This document shows, in pieces, positions 1 to 9,489 of a DNA stretch of 64,000 nucleotides. The stretch is taken from contig NC_084591.1 of NCBI RefSeq assembly GCF_033807715.1, forward strand, positions 45,212,368-45,276,367. The letters run 5' to 3'. The notes beneath the pieces are model-generated. The model was given only the letters and a program-made list of their open reading frames with translations, was not told the DNA's origin and did not search any database. The first letter of the stretch is position 1. The number at the start of each line of letters is the position of its first letter. The position numbers were made by a program, and so were the translations under genes. Source of the stretch: Cololabis saira (taxonomy: Eukaryota > Chordata > Actinopteri > Beloniformes > Belonidae).

Positions 1-815
1 AACCAACATATGGGTTAAGGAGGCTGACACCACCTCCACCTTTAAAACCAAACTTAAATCCTTTCTGTTTAGTAAAGCCTATAGTTAGTGTTTAGTAAAC
101 CTCTAGCTGGTGTTAGTAAACCTCTTGTTAGTGTTTAATAAACCTCTAGTTAGTGTAAACTCTAGTGTGTTAGAGTCAGTAGTCATAGCTGCAGCTATAG
201 AACAAGACTATAATAGTTAGTCTCAAACATAGCTTCATGGCAGATATGCTGCAATAGGCCTATGCTGCAGGGGGGCACCGACATGTTCCACTGGGCGGTG
301 CCTCTCACCCTTCTTCTCTTCTCTTCTCTTCTCTTCTCTTCTTCTCTTCCCTTCTTCTCCTTTTCCATTTTTATTTATTATAAGTATTTCATAGCCATCA
401 TTTTTGTCCATCGTTCCTGTAGTTTCTTTTGCTGGCCTCCTTTTTTCTTTTTTGTGCATGTTTTCAGGCCATAGCTTCAGGAGCTGCGTGCTGGCCTGCG
501 GTTCCCCCCGCCCCCCCGGTCATCCCGCTGCTGCTTCCACTCTCCACCGTCCCTGACCACGCCAGACTGGCCTCCGACAGGAGGGTCCCCCCTTATGAGC
601 CTGGTCCTGCTCAAGGTTTCTTCCCTCCTAAAGGGGAGTTTTTCCTTGCCACTGTTTGGCTTAAGGCTTTTCACCCACTAGGGGAGTTTCTACCTGCCAT
701 TGTTTATGTAATAATTGCTTGAGGGTCATGTTCTGGGTCTCTGGAAAGCGTTAGGAGACAACTTTTGTTGTATTAGACGCTATATAAATAAAAATGTAAT
801 TGAATTGAATTGAAT
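1..815 (+). mobile_element. 3' end of an L2/CR1-like LINE with GAATT tail
   Basis: The first 88 bases are the end of a reverse-transcriptase ORF in frame 2, with residues TFKTKLKSFLFSKAYS before the TAG at 86-88. This resembles the C-terminus of fish L2-type polymerases. About 700 bases of 3' UTR follow and finish in 'gacgctatataaataaaa' and a (TGAAT)n tail near 800-815, a usual teleost LINE 3' end. The same tail is seen inverted at 11092-11180. The element continues off the left edge. Class is fairly sure, family is not. Confidence 0.6.
311..350. repeat. (TTCTC)n simple repeat
   Basis: A pyrimidine run of TTCTC/TTCTT units inside the LINE 3' UTR. It creates spurious Leu/Phe/Ser-rich or Arg/Glu-rich reading frames on the two strands. 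Confidence 0.8.
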
Positions 816-1476
816 CTTTAATCTTCCGTCTCATTTCTGGCATACTTCCAGACTGTCAAGTCTCTTACAACTTTGGGCTAAAGATATAAGCATAATATAT
901 TTTAGCGGGAACTGCAAGAAGACGTTCTAGCACGCTTGCATGCTTCATCGGAAGAACTCCAGGATGCATCCTAACCAAATGTCCGAGCCTATGTAAGAGA
1001 GGAGCAGCTCTACTCTGAGCCCCTCCTGGATAACTCCCAGATGCTATAGGCTGGCTACAAAAGTGAGAAAAATATGGAATAGTTGTGACAACGACCTAAA
1101 AAAGTTTAAGAAAATGTTTGAAGAAAATATTGTAAATAAATATAAAACACTATAACTATAAAATATATTATCAAAAACATTCTAGAATGTGAAACGTCAA
1201 TTTTATATTTTGTCTTGTTTGTATTTATTTTTTGTCCTCTTTATGCATTGCGTTTCCACGGATTAATGCTAATGTTTCAGATTTAAGCTGATCACAAGAG
1301 AAAAAGGGTAGGCACTATAAGCTACGGCTTCAGCCTACTATGTGAAGGTGCTGATTTTCATTCCAGTAACTTAACATTCTATTAATAAAAGTAATAACCA
1401 GAATCAGTGATGAAAGGCAGCCTTGGGAAGGTCAGACTCTCACTGGAAATTAATCTGACTTACTGCGGGCCCTGAC
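816..1476. other. AT-rich intergenic sequence, no gene seen
   Basis: No long reading frame, exon or clear element terminus was found. A stretch near 905-1040 looks like decayed LINE 3' UTR but cannot be assigned. Confidence 0.4.
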
Positions 1477-3135
1477 TAGGGATGGGAATTGTTAAGAATT
1501 TACAGATTCCGGTTCGATTATCGATATTGCTTATCGATTTGGTTCCTTAATGATTCTCTTATCAATTCAGTTATATATGGTATAATTGATTTTGGTTGCA
1601 GTAGCACGGTGGCTTAGTGGTTAGCAAGGTTGCCTCACAGCAAGAAGGTTCGACTCCGGGGCCTGGGAGTCGAACCCATTTGCATGTTCTCCCTATGCTT
1701 GTGTTGGTTCCCTCCAGGTACTCTGGCTTCCTCCCACAGTCCAAAAACATGCATACTAGGTAAATTGATGATTCGAAATTGCCCTTTCGTGTGAGTATGG
1801 ATGGTTATCTGTCTGTATATGTTGTCCTGCAATAGACTGGTGACCTGTCAAGGGTGTACCCCTGCCTCTTGCCTGTAATTAGCTAGGATAGGCTCCAGCA
1901 GACCCCCATGACCCTGCAAAGGATATAACGGGTATGGAAAATGGATGCATGACTGGATTTTGGTTGCGTTAAGACTGTAATTTCAAGTATGCATGTGAGA
2001 AAGTGAACATGTCCACTTCTCCCACTCAAGAACTTTAGGATGTATGTATAATGTGTTATTATGTGTTGGTCACTGTCTTGGAATGTGATTCAGTTTTATG
2101 GTGTGTCAATTTGAGTGTGGTACCTATTTGTGGTACCTACTTTTCATTTTCCATTATTATTTTTTTCCATTATTTTGTTATACCTCCATAAACCGGTTTA
2201 TTTGTTAATTTAGTTACCGTGACGCTTCCTCTGTTTGTCTCTCTGCCACGTTCCACTGCTTGAAGCGTGCTCCACAGTCGTAACGTATTTATATCATCCC
2301 CACAAGGGGAAGGGGCCAAGGCCTGCGAAGTAATAGGGGAATTTAGGTAATTAACTCATGGTCTTTGTAATCAATTTGCAAACTGGAAATTATTTTAGTT
2401 TGTGTTATTTAAGTTTGGTTCTACCTCTGCAGATGTTGATTTCCTTGTTAGTAACACTGCTGATTTGCCTGACCACGCCAGGAGTTTATATCATGCATTA
2501 AATTTATTTCTTATCTGATTGTTTGGCAGACGGATCAGCCAATTGCTGGCCATTATCACTTACCTATCTGTAATCGTCATGCTAACGCCCTTCGTGAAGC
2601 AACTATCCATTTGTACGGGCCCACCGTTGGGTAAACGGGATGGTCATTTTTGATTTCACCGTTGATATATCACACGGTGTATCCCGATGTAAAATCTGAG
2701 GGCAGATCTGCAGATATTTCGGCGGGGTTCGGCTGAAGGAACTGTGAGCAAAGTTAACTATGATTGATCTGCAGTGGTTGCATTCCCGAGGGCTTACTGA
2801 GTGACATGGCTGCGCACTATACAAAGGAAAACAGGCTTCAAAACTGGTTTTCAGAAACCAATTGGTTACATGACCGAATGCTCGTCCATTGTTATGTACA
2901 GTCTACGGTTACACCTGGCCCTAGTATTGCCCTTTTTCGTGAAATATAAACAAAATTTGGTGCGTTTCTGCCTCCACACCATGTTGGAAACATTCTGAGC
3001 CAAAATATGAAGCGTGTACATGACATCATCATGCAAATGAGTCAGACATTGGCAGAACCGTTAACGGAATCGTTAACGGAATCATTAGGCAGAAGGGCTA
3101 ACGATTCCATGGAATTGAACTGGGAACCAGTTCTT
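1477..3135 (-). mobile_element. hAT-like element remnant, non-coding
   Basis: The left end starts TAGGGATGGGAATTG followed by repeated ATCGAT motifs. The right side (3056-3135) carries inverted GGAATCGTTA/GGGAACCAG motifs like the opposite end of the hAT copy at 51683-52546. No transposase frame survives between them. The right terminus is abruptly joined to another repeat at about 3138. The pairing of the two ends as one copy is inferred. Confidence 0.4.
1600..1955 (+). mobile_element. tRNA-derived SINE with 12-bp target site duplication
   Basis: The body starts with a Pol III-like A box (tggcttagtggtta) and B box (ggttcgactcc). It continues through the fish consensus 'cctcccacagtccaaaaac' and ends near 'aatggatgcatgactg'. 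It is flanked by a perfect direct repeat GATTTTGGTTGC at 1588-1599 and 1956-1967, which fixes both ends and shows LINE-type retroposition. It sits inside the hAT-like remnant. Confidence 0.85.
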
Positions 3136-3137
3136 TT

Positions 3138-3425
3138 TTGGCACTTTTCCACTGGTACCTACTTGGCTCTACTCATCTCAGCTCAGCTTGACTCAACTCG
3201 ACCTGGTTTCTTTTCCATAACAATTCAGCACCTGGAGCAGAAGTAGACGGGTTGGAGCGAAGCTGCTGTGACGTATTTGATTGTGTGATCTAAACGAAGA
3301 AGTCAACAACACTAAAGATGTAGAACATGGAGTAGATGGTAGATGTGCTGCTTGGATTGTGGCTCATGTTCAATATCAAGTCAAAAAATGAGAGTGAGAA
3401 AAGCTTCAAGCGGCTACACTTTTGA
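3138..3425. mobile_element. Fragment of a 'cttttccactggtacctac' terminal repeat element
   Basis: Begins 'ggcacttttccactggtac' followed by alternating GACTCGACTC-like motifs. The same terminal style occurs inverted at about 6320-6349 and 51600-51628, where the elements hold a Harbinger-like DNA-binding remnant. Probably a PIF/Harbinger-related non-autonomous element, but this copy has no coding remnant. Confidence 0.45.
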
Positions 3426-3529
3426 ATTTTCTTACTTCCGGCTCTCGGTGAAGGCAGACGCTTTTCTGCTCCCTCTCCCTCCCTATCTGCCCTGCTGCTG
3501 CTTTTGTCCTGTCTTGTCTTTTTAGAGCC

Positions 3530-3948
3530 TGTGAGAAAGTGAGCAACCCCTCCCCTTCTCACCATCACCAGACATTTTTTTAATGTGTGTGGCAGAGTGG
3601 AGGATTGGGCGTGGTCTGCGGGGGAGCAGCACACAGGTGTGCCTGGTTCTGCTAATTGGAGCCCACCTGTGTCCAATCAACATCTCCACCCTGCCTGGGG
3701 TTAAAAGCAGCGGCTGGATACCAGAAAGGGGCTGCTGAATGGAGGAAGCTTGTTGCGAGGCTATGCCCCATTGTGTCTTTTTCCAGAATACAGATTTTGC
3801 CTTCCGCCTGTATGTCTGTTTTTTACACAAATAAAAAGCCTTATTTTTTGGCATTCTACGCTCTGCAAGGTTCTTTTTACACCTCATCACCCAGGTCCAG
3901 TTTTGCCTTTTCCCCTTGTACGTGGGGAGGCCGCTCTGGTTCCTCACA
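3530..3948 (+). repeat. 5' LTR
   Basis: Starts TGTGAGAAAG and ends TTCCTCACA, a short inverted repeat. A TATA-like 'ggttaaaagc' lies near 3701 and a polyadenylation signal 'aaataaaaag' near 3828. Differs from the 3' LTR at two bases plus AAGG absent near 3871. Confidence 0.92.
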
Positions 3949-3950
3949 TT

Positions 3951-3968
3951 TGGTGTCAGGAGTGGGAT
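3951..3968 (+). promoter_or_regulatory. Primer binding site complementary to tRNA-Leu(CAG)
   Basis: TGGTGTCAGGAGTGGGAT lies 2 bases after the 5' LTR. It is fully complementary to the 3' end of vertebrate tRNA-Leu(CAG), ending in TCCTGACA plus CCA. The tRNA sequence is from general knowledge. Confidence 0.85.
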
Positions 3969-4027
3969 CTTTGGCGCCACCTGAAAACTGGAGAGAAGAG
4001 GTGGGAAGCGACGCCGTGGGTTTGGCG

Positions 4028-4246
4028 GAGTCTGGGAGACCCGGTGACCAGCAGGAGTCTGGGAGACCTGGTGACCAGCTGGAGTCTGGGAGACCCGGTG
4101 ACCAGCAGGAGTCTGGGAGACCCGGTGACCAGCAGGAGTCTGGGAGACCCGGTGACCAGCAGGAGTCTGGGAGACCCAGTGACCAGCAGGAGTCTGGGAG
4201 ACGCGGTGACCAGCAGGAGTCTGGGAGACCCGGTGACCAGCAGGAG
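4028..4246 (+). repeat. 27-bp minisatellite, 8 copies
   Basis: Tandem unit 'gagtctgggagacccggtg' plus 'accagcag', 27 bp long. The copies differ only by single bases (for example cctgg, ccagt, cgcgg). The length is a multiple of three, so reading frames stay open across it. Confidence 0.93.
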
Positions 4247-4263
4247 GTCTGTAACCGGCAGGA

Positions 4264-4520
4264 TGCGTCCTCGGATACCGGGAGGGAGCGTCCTCGGATA
4301 CCGGGAGGGAGCGTCCTCGGATACCGGGAGGGAGCGTCCTCGGATACCGGGAGGGAGCGTCCTCGGATACCGGGAGGGAGCGTCCTCGGATACCGGGAGG
4401 AAGCGTCCCCGGAAACCGGGAGGAAGCGTCCTCGGATACCGGGAGGAAGCGTCCTCGGATACCGGGAGGAAGCGTCCTCGGATACCGGGAGGAAGCGTCC
4501 TCGGCAACTGGGAGGAAGCG
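4264..4520 (+). repeat. 23-bp minisatellite, about 11 copies
   Basis: Tandem unit 'gcgtcctcggataccggga' plus 'ggga'. Left copies have GGGA and right copies GGAA at the end, so the array expanded in two homogenised blocks. Confidence 0.93.
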
Positions 4521-4579
4521 GCCGGCAACCGGAGGAAATGGCCGTTTTCCTGTCTTGCAACGGGGTTGGCGAGACTCCA

Positions 4580-4593
4580 GAGGGGGAGGGAAG
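4580..4593 (+). promoter_or_regulatory. Polypurine tract
   Basis: AGAGGGGGAGGGAAG-type purine run directly before the 3' LTR, the expected plus-strand priming site. Confidence 0.85.
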
Positions 4594-5016
4594 TGTGAGA
4601 AAGTGAGCAACCCCTCCCCTTCTCACCATCACCAGACATTTTTTTAATGTGTGTGGCAGAGTGGAGGATTGGGCGTGGTCTGCGGGGGAGCAGCACACAG
4701 GTGTGCCTGGTTCTGCTAATTGGAGCCCACCTGTGTCCAATCAACATCTCCACCCTGCCTGGGGTTAAAAGCAGCGGCTGGATACCAGAAAGGGGCTGCT
4801 GAATGGAGGAAGCTTGTTGCGAGGCTATGCCCCATTGTGTCTTTTTCCAGAATACAGATTTTGCCTTCCGCCTGTATGTCTGTTTTTTACACAAATAAAA
4901 AGCCTTATTTTTTGGCATTCTACGCTCCGCAAGGTTCAAGGTTTTTACACCTCATCACCCAGGTCCAGTTTTGCCTTGTCCCCTTGTACGTGGGGAGGCC
5001 GCTCTGGTTCCTCACA
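4594..5016 (+). repeat. 3' LTR
   Basis: Copy of the 5' LTR, 423 bp, ending CTCACA directly before the GAGCC target duplication. Confidence 0.92.
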
Positions 5017-5935
5017 GAGCCTCTCTTTTTCACATCCTCCGAAACTCTCTACAATCATGGAATTGGTCTCTCAGCACAATTGACCAAATTTTTGCGACGA
5101 GAAATCGGGACAAGGGAGCCCTCCTGCCCCGATTGGACATTTTTTGCCGGATACATGATGGATTCCTGGAAGCATTGGAGGATCATATGCCTGTCGATTC
5201 TGTCTGTCGATGACGTTGAAGATGCCTTCATAATTGGATTAATGATAACAGGATTTCTGCTTTTTGGAGCTGGTGGATTCCTGGTATATGGCCCTTTCAG
5301 AGCTGCCCGATGTGGCTGAGGGGATAAGCTCTGCGACCAACACTCAGACTCTAACGCTGGGAGAGCTAAATCGCAAGCTGGATGCGATTCTTGAGCAGAA
5401 TCGCAGGCTAGCGGCGGTTTTTGAACTCATTGGCAAGATGGAAAAGACCTTGGAGAAGTTGGAAGCTCGACTTGGCGGGAATTGACCACAAAGTCGTCTG
5501 TTTGGAGTCGCCATTGATGAACCCGAGACTTAAGGCAGACGGAAAATTACTGGAATCTGCCTGTTTTTTCAATACAATTGTTGATTCTATAATCTGACCT
5601 TGACAGAGCAGCCTGGCAGGCAGCTCCAGTCACAATCTCCCTGGAGGAATGAAAAACAAGGTGCTCTGCCCCCACTAGCCCTCCCCTTCCCAGGACATCT
5701 GTGGACTTGTATCAGAACTGTACCGAGCCATCTGATAACATCAAGGACAATGGCTGAGGAGTAGCTCTGGGGCAAAGTTCACAGACTTACCGCTCACACA
5801 CACACTTGCTGATAACCACACCTCCCTCATTCTCAACGCCTTCCCGGCCCCCCCTCTTATCAGCCCCCCAACACAGTCTCTGGGTTCGAGGGACACCAAG
5901 CCGTGGCGCTCACTTGGATGCATCGTGCTGGGATA
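5017..5935 (+). mobile_element. Unclassified element carrying a small membrane/coiled-coil ORF
   Basis: Removing the LTR element and one GAGCC rejoins 3429-3529 with this stretch: a pyrimidine tract and 'tttttag' run directly into 'agcctctctttttcac'. The unit was therefore one sequence before the LTR insertion. It holds a frameshifted ORF (separate entry) and 3' sequence that ends abruptly at 5936 against a Harbinger-like repeat. I do not recognise the family. Confidence 0.35.
5155..5485 (+). pseudogene. Frameshifted small ORF: one transmembrane helix then coiled coil
   Basis: The first part (ATG at 5155 or 5158, stop at 5319) encodes DDVEDAFIIGLMITGFLLFG followed by AGGFLVYGPF, a strong single membrane helix. 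The second part, in another frame and open to 5485, encodes a charged amphipathic segment (LNRKLDAILEQNRRL, then MEKTLEKLEARLGG) with heptad-like leucines. The overlap near 5290-5315 suggests a one-base frameshift in a single ~110-residue protein. No known domain is recognised, and the function is unknown. It lies in element-like DNA, so it is probably not a host gene. Confidence 0.45.
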
Positions 5936-6349
5936 TGAAGTGACAGAGCTCCTGGTAGATCTGGTCGTTCCTTATCGCCCCGTCTAGATCCCTTTTTAAT
6001 TCTCTCCTCAGCCACCAGGTTTATGAACATCTGCACCTCAGAGTTGGATCACGAAACAGACTTTTGCGCTGCCAGTGCTTGTAGAATAAAATGAACAGGA
6101 AGCCGCCGTCAGAGACGCTCTTTCGCTGATGTCACATCCTGACTCAGACGTCTGATTGGCTAATCCCCTGACCAATTGGTGGCATGTAGTGTGATGACGT
6201 CAGATACAGCCCGACTCAAATGCTTAGAACCTCGGCAGAATAGATACAGAAAAAGTATCCACTTGGCACGTTAGACGCCTAGTGGGGAAGCGCCAAACCA
6301 AGGGGTGGCAAGTCGAGTCGGGCTGAGTAGGTACGAGTGGAAAAGTGCC
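5936..6349 (-). mobile_element. Harbinger-like non-autonomous element with Myb/SANT remnant
   Basis: Read on the minus strand, it starts 'atggcacttttccactcgta' and runs through GACTCGAC motifs into a decayed frame resembling the Myb/SANT-like DNA-binding protein of PIF/Harbinger-type elements (QMFINLVAEER-like residues near 6000-6070). The sister copy is at 51258-51628. Both stop at the same 'tatgaagtgacagagctcct' border. Confidence 0.5.
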
Positions 6350-6419
6350 ATTTCAGTTTTTGATTCTCATCTGAGGACCACTCCTCAGACCACTGGTACT
6401 GTGGACCAGGCTTTAACAC

Positions 6420-6770
6420 TGGATTTACAGGGACTGTACATCCCGTATAAGGGATTCCAGTAACCCGTACTCCCAGAATGACCCCCACAGGAGTCTCTGA
6501 AGGAGACTGTCAGATGCCTTATCCAAGTCCACAAAGCACATGTAGACTGTTGGGAACTTCTATGCTCCCTCCAGGACCCTACTGAGGGTGTAGCGCAAGT
6601 TCACTTTTCCAAGGACAGGATGAAAACCACTGCTGGAATCCAAGGTTCAACTTGGCAACGGACCCTCCTCTCCACTACCCCTGAAAAGACTTTACCCGGG
6701 AGGCTGAAAAGTGTGATTCTTCTGTAGTTGGAGCACACCCACTAGTCCCACTTTCCCCCCCAAGTATGTA
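6420..6770 (-). pseudogene. RTE/Rex3-like reverse transcriptase fragment
   Basis: Minus-strand translation, with frameshifts, gives pieces such as NYRRITLFSLPGKVFSGVVE near 6650-6740 and a VDLDKAFD-like motif near 6510-6530. These are characteristic of Rex3/RTE polymerases (fingers and motif A). No intact ORF, and both ends are undefined. Confidence 0.55.
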
Positions 6771-6832
6771 CATTCAACATTCATCTATGAGCAGAATAAC
6801 AGTGAAAAGTGAATACTTATTTTGCTACACAC

Positions 6833-6937
6833 CTTATCCAGTTCATCCAGATAGCAGTCAACAAAATCTCGTGGCTCGCCCGGTTCTCTGGTCTTTTTGT
6901 GTTCAGTCATAATATGGTGAACAATACCTAAATAAGT
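6833..6937 (-). CDS. Cytochrome P450 family 2, exon 5b
   Basis: This 105-bp exon encodes 35 residues including REPGEPRDFVDCYLDELDK, a hallmark of CYP2 proteins (the PRDFIDCYL region between helices G and H). It begins after a 'tttttcag' acceptor and ends at an AAG|gtgtgt donor, phase 0 at both ends. With exon 5a (9421-9489) it makes 174 bp, close to the 177 bp of ancestral CYP2 exon 5. Downstream exons (oxygen-binding I helix, ExxR, haem cysteine) are not seen in 1-6832 and presumably lie outside the window. Confidence 0.9.
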
Positions 6938-7245
6938 CTGAAAAACAAACAAAAAAAAGAAAACATGCTCAACAACAACATCTCAACTGCACTGAAAAGG
7001 TTAGTGAAGTCTAGTGAAAGTGCTGCATTTCCTACAAACTTTGCAGAAGCGTGTATGATCTCAATAGTATATAGTATATAAAGAAAAAAATTCTAGCACT
7101 GGCATGGCAGCACCTGTGTCCAACTGGACCCACAGCCGTCTGATCAGCACTTATCCATGCTGTACCTTCCTATGTGATTTCTTGATTGTGTTCTCTCAAA
7201 TGTAAGTCGCTTTTGATAAAAGCGGCTGCTAAATTACAATAATAA

Positions 7246-7283
<38 letters not shown>

Positions 7284-7394
7284 TATCATTGATTTATCCT
7301 TATACACCTACTAAGATGTACTGTATAGAGTTTTTCTAGGGACTACTAGTTTAAAAATTAATTTTAAGGAATATGATACAGTTAAGTAAGTAAG
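6938..7394. repeat. Intron 5a/5b: SINE/LINE tail and (TAG)n microsatellite
   Basis: Around 7196-7235 lies 'aatgtaagtcgcttttgata' followed by 'aaagcggctgctaaatta', the 3' end shared by many fish SINEs and their partner LINEs. A (TAG)n run follows at 7247-7282. No coding sequence seen. Confidence 0.6.
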
Positions 7395-8650
7395 TAAGTA
7401 CAGTTAAGTAGAGGGAGTGTAGCTGTGGATGAAGGAGTGAAGGTAAGCAGGAGCCGTTTGGGTGATTGTTTGGTAGCCAGAAGCACAGCTTTGAATTTGA
7501 TGCTGCAACTGGAAGCCAGTTCAGGGTGATTAGCAGCGCAGTGACATAAGCTCTCTTGGGTTGGTTGAAGACCAGACGTGCTGCTGCATTCTGGCTCATT
7601 TGCAGAGGTTTGATTTGATTTATTTTATTTTTGTACATGTAAAAACAACACTTCAAGAGAAGTTTAAGAAAACAAAACAATGAAACAAAGAATTTCATCC
7701 TTTAACACTTGATATCTTAAATTACATGTGCAAAAAAGGAGTAGGAAGAAGTGTAAACTTATTGTGGGTGGTGACATCGGACTCAGTTTTGACTCCTTCA
7801 CCTTAATTGGTGCAAATTAGCCACGCCCCTTCTTCTGATTGGTCGATATGTGTTAGTTCCTATTTTCTGCCATCATTTTTGAATGGTTTGACATGAAGAG
7901 TCATGGGTGGTGTCATCCGCTAAATGTCCAGGCCTGAAGAATCTACATGCAATTAATACAAGCTTCCACTGCAGCCTGAACGTGCACAAGGGTGCGAGGG
8001 CCCGTTCATCGCTGCTTGCAGCTTTAATTATTATTATTATTATATACTGTAATTATACTCACACACATACCTATACATACATACACATGGTTGAATATTT
8101 ATATATATTTGTACATATTTGTTTAACTGAGCACGCAGGAAGGCCGAACAACAAGGAATTACAGTAGTCAATACCTGACATGAGCCTGAACCAAAAGCTG
8201 TGTCGTATGTTCTGTCAGGTAGGGTCTGATCTTCCTGATGTTGTAACGAGCGAAACGACAAGACCAGGAAACCGAGGCAACATGCTCCTTAAAGGTCAGC
8301 TGGTTGTCTAACATGACATCAAGATTCTTAGCAGAAAATGTGGGCACCAGTGTGGTGGAATCCATCCACACGCTTATCTGGCTGGACTGATAATAAGCTC
8401 AGTCTTGGACAGATTTAGTTGAAGGTGATGTCCCTTATCCAAGCAGAGATATCAGAAAGACAGGCCGATATTCGCATCAAGACGGCCGTGTTGCCAGGTG
8501 GGAAGGAAAGGAAGAGCTGGGTGTCATCAGCATAGCAGTGGTAGGAGAAGCCATGAGAGCTGATGAAGTGAAGTTGTGTATACTGAAAAGAGAATGGGTC
8601 CAATCACTGATCCCTGCGGCACCCCTGTTGCCAGGTCATGCGATCTGGTT
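7395..8650 (-). mobile_element. L2-clade LINE reverse transcriptase fragment, interrupted
   Basis: On the minus strand 8650-8150 encodes SYHCYADDTQLFLSFPPGN (the YADD catalytic motif), then SKTELIIS and NQLTFKEHVASV. 7620-7400 encodes QNAAARLVFNQPKRAYVTAL and LNWLPVAA, the L2 C-terminal region. The order and spacing fit one L2 copy split by a different repeat at about 7740-8030. Several frameshifts and stops are present, so it is dead. It lies in the extra P450 intron. Confidence 0.75.
7740..8031 (-). mobile_element. Short element related to the head of the intron-1 array
   Basis: Read on the minus strand it begins 'attaaagctgcaagcagcga' and then 'tgaacgggccctcgcac', the same start as the blocks at 31451, 33269 and 35946. 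It also shares 'cccatgactcttcatgtcaa' and 'accaatcagaagaaggggcg' motifs with them. This copy lacks the ~460-bp tandem units and the X-box motif. Confidence 0.6.
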
Positions 8651-8659
8651 TGTAGATCA

Positions 8660-9420
8660 TGTAACCTGAGTACAACACACCAGGGAAGTTTTTTTCAATT
8701 AATTAATTTTTTTATAAAATAAAGAAATGACAAACCGGGGGATTGCAAGAAGTAAAACAGAGAGAATGAATAACAGAGAAAGGAGAGACACAATGGCTAA
8801 CTGGTGCAACACATGGATGACTATACAAGCAGATGTAGACAGCAGACACTGAGGTTGTCAGAAGGGGGGCAGGCCAGGATGTCAGCAATCATATGGCAGA
8901 CATCTACACGGACATGTGAAAGCAGCACATCCCTCCCCTCAACTTGCTTTCAGGCCCGATGCGACAAATAACACACCTTGCGTTTATATTACCAACGAGC
9001 GTTAAACACACTTTCATCATCCAGCAATATTAGCGAGATCCAATATAAAAACACCTTATGTTTCTTGGCTGAACTTGGGCTCCCCCCTGATGGGCTGGAC
9101 GAAATGGCTGTGGAGAGGGAAGTCTGGGCTTCCCTGCTTAGGCTACTGCCCCGCGACCCAACCTCAAACAAGTGGAAGAAAATGGATAGATGCACAGCAA
9201 AAATCCTTTTACTACTTACTTATTCATATACTTTTGGAAAGTTGTGTATCATCAATAAATTAGAAGGATTTAACATGATTAAAACAGTTTTTCTTACTGT
9301 CAAAATCATACATCAGACACAATTACAGTTTATTTTGGGTTCAGGGTTCTAGTGAAAGGTTTGTCCTTTTCTCAGATTTTCATAGATTTTGTGTTTGTTT
9401 AAATTGATTTCCACCATTAC
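8660..9420 (+). mobile_element. Intronic sequence with an RTE/Rex3-like LINE 3' end
   Basis: Around 9075-9190 the phrase 'gggaagtctgggcttccctg' plus 'cttaggctactgcccc' and 'gtggaagaaaatggataga' matches the usual end of RTE-type fish LINEs. The rest (8660-9070) is AT-rich with nothing identified. Confidence 0.5.
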
Positions 9421-9489
9421 CTCAACATTCTCAAAGGCCTTTCTGAAGGGCAGTGGCAGGGAACGCACCATCGGAACACTGTTGTACAG
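9421..9489 (-). CDS. Cytochrome P450 family 2, exon 5a
   Basis: This 69-bp exon encodes LYNSVPMVRSLPLPFRKAFE plus NVE, the start of ancestral CYP2 exon 5 (consensus LYN/D..P...LPLPF). The acceptor is 'tattttcag' and the donor GAG|gtaatg, both phase 0. The next exon (5b) lies 2.48 kb downstream. This boundary does not exist in mammalian CYP2 genes, so it marks an intron gain or a fish-specific gene structure. Confidence 0.9.

Larger units (their letters stand above)
3530..5016 (+). mobile_element. Complete non-autonomous LTR retrotransposon (1487 bp)
   Basis: Two nearly identical TG...CA LTRs (419 and 423 bp) enclose a 645-bp interior with a primer binding site and a polypurine tract but no gag or pol. 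The element is flanked by a perfect 5-bp direct repeat GAGCC (3525-3529, 5017-5021). The LTRs differ by two substitutions and one 4-bp indel, so the insertion is recent on an evolutionary scale. Almost all of the interior is two minisatellites. Replication would need proteins from an unseen autonomous relative. The long reading frames across it in several frames come from the repeats and carry no recognisable domain. Confidence 0.93.

Noticed and set aside
4028..4520. CRISPR-like array of direct repeats
   Set aside because: Repeats are head-to-tail without spacers, lie inside an LTR retrotransposon and in a vertebrate genome; they are minisatellites.
3522..4939. Long overlapping ORFs (282-362 codons) on both strands of the LTR element
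   Set aside because: Open frames come from 27- and 23-bp repeats free of stops; no gag/pol motifs and low-complexity translation.
1..6832. P450 exons 6-9
   Set aside because: Looked for the I-helix AGT-T, ExxR and FxxGxxxCxG regions on the minus strand; none recognised, so they are assumed to lie beyond the left edge.
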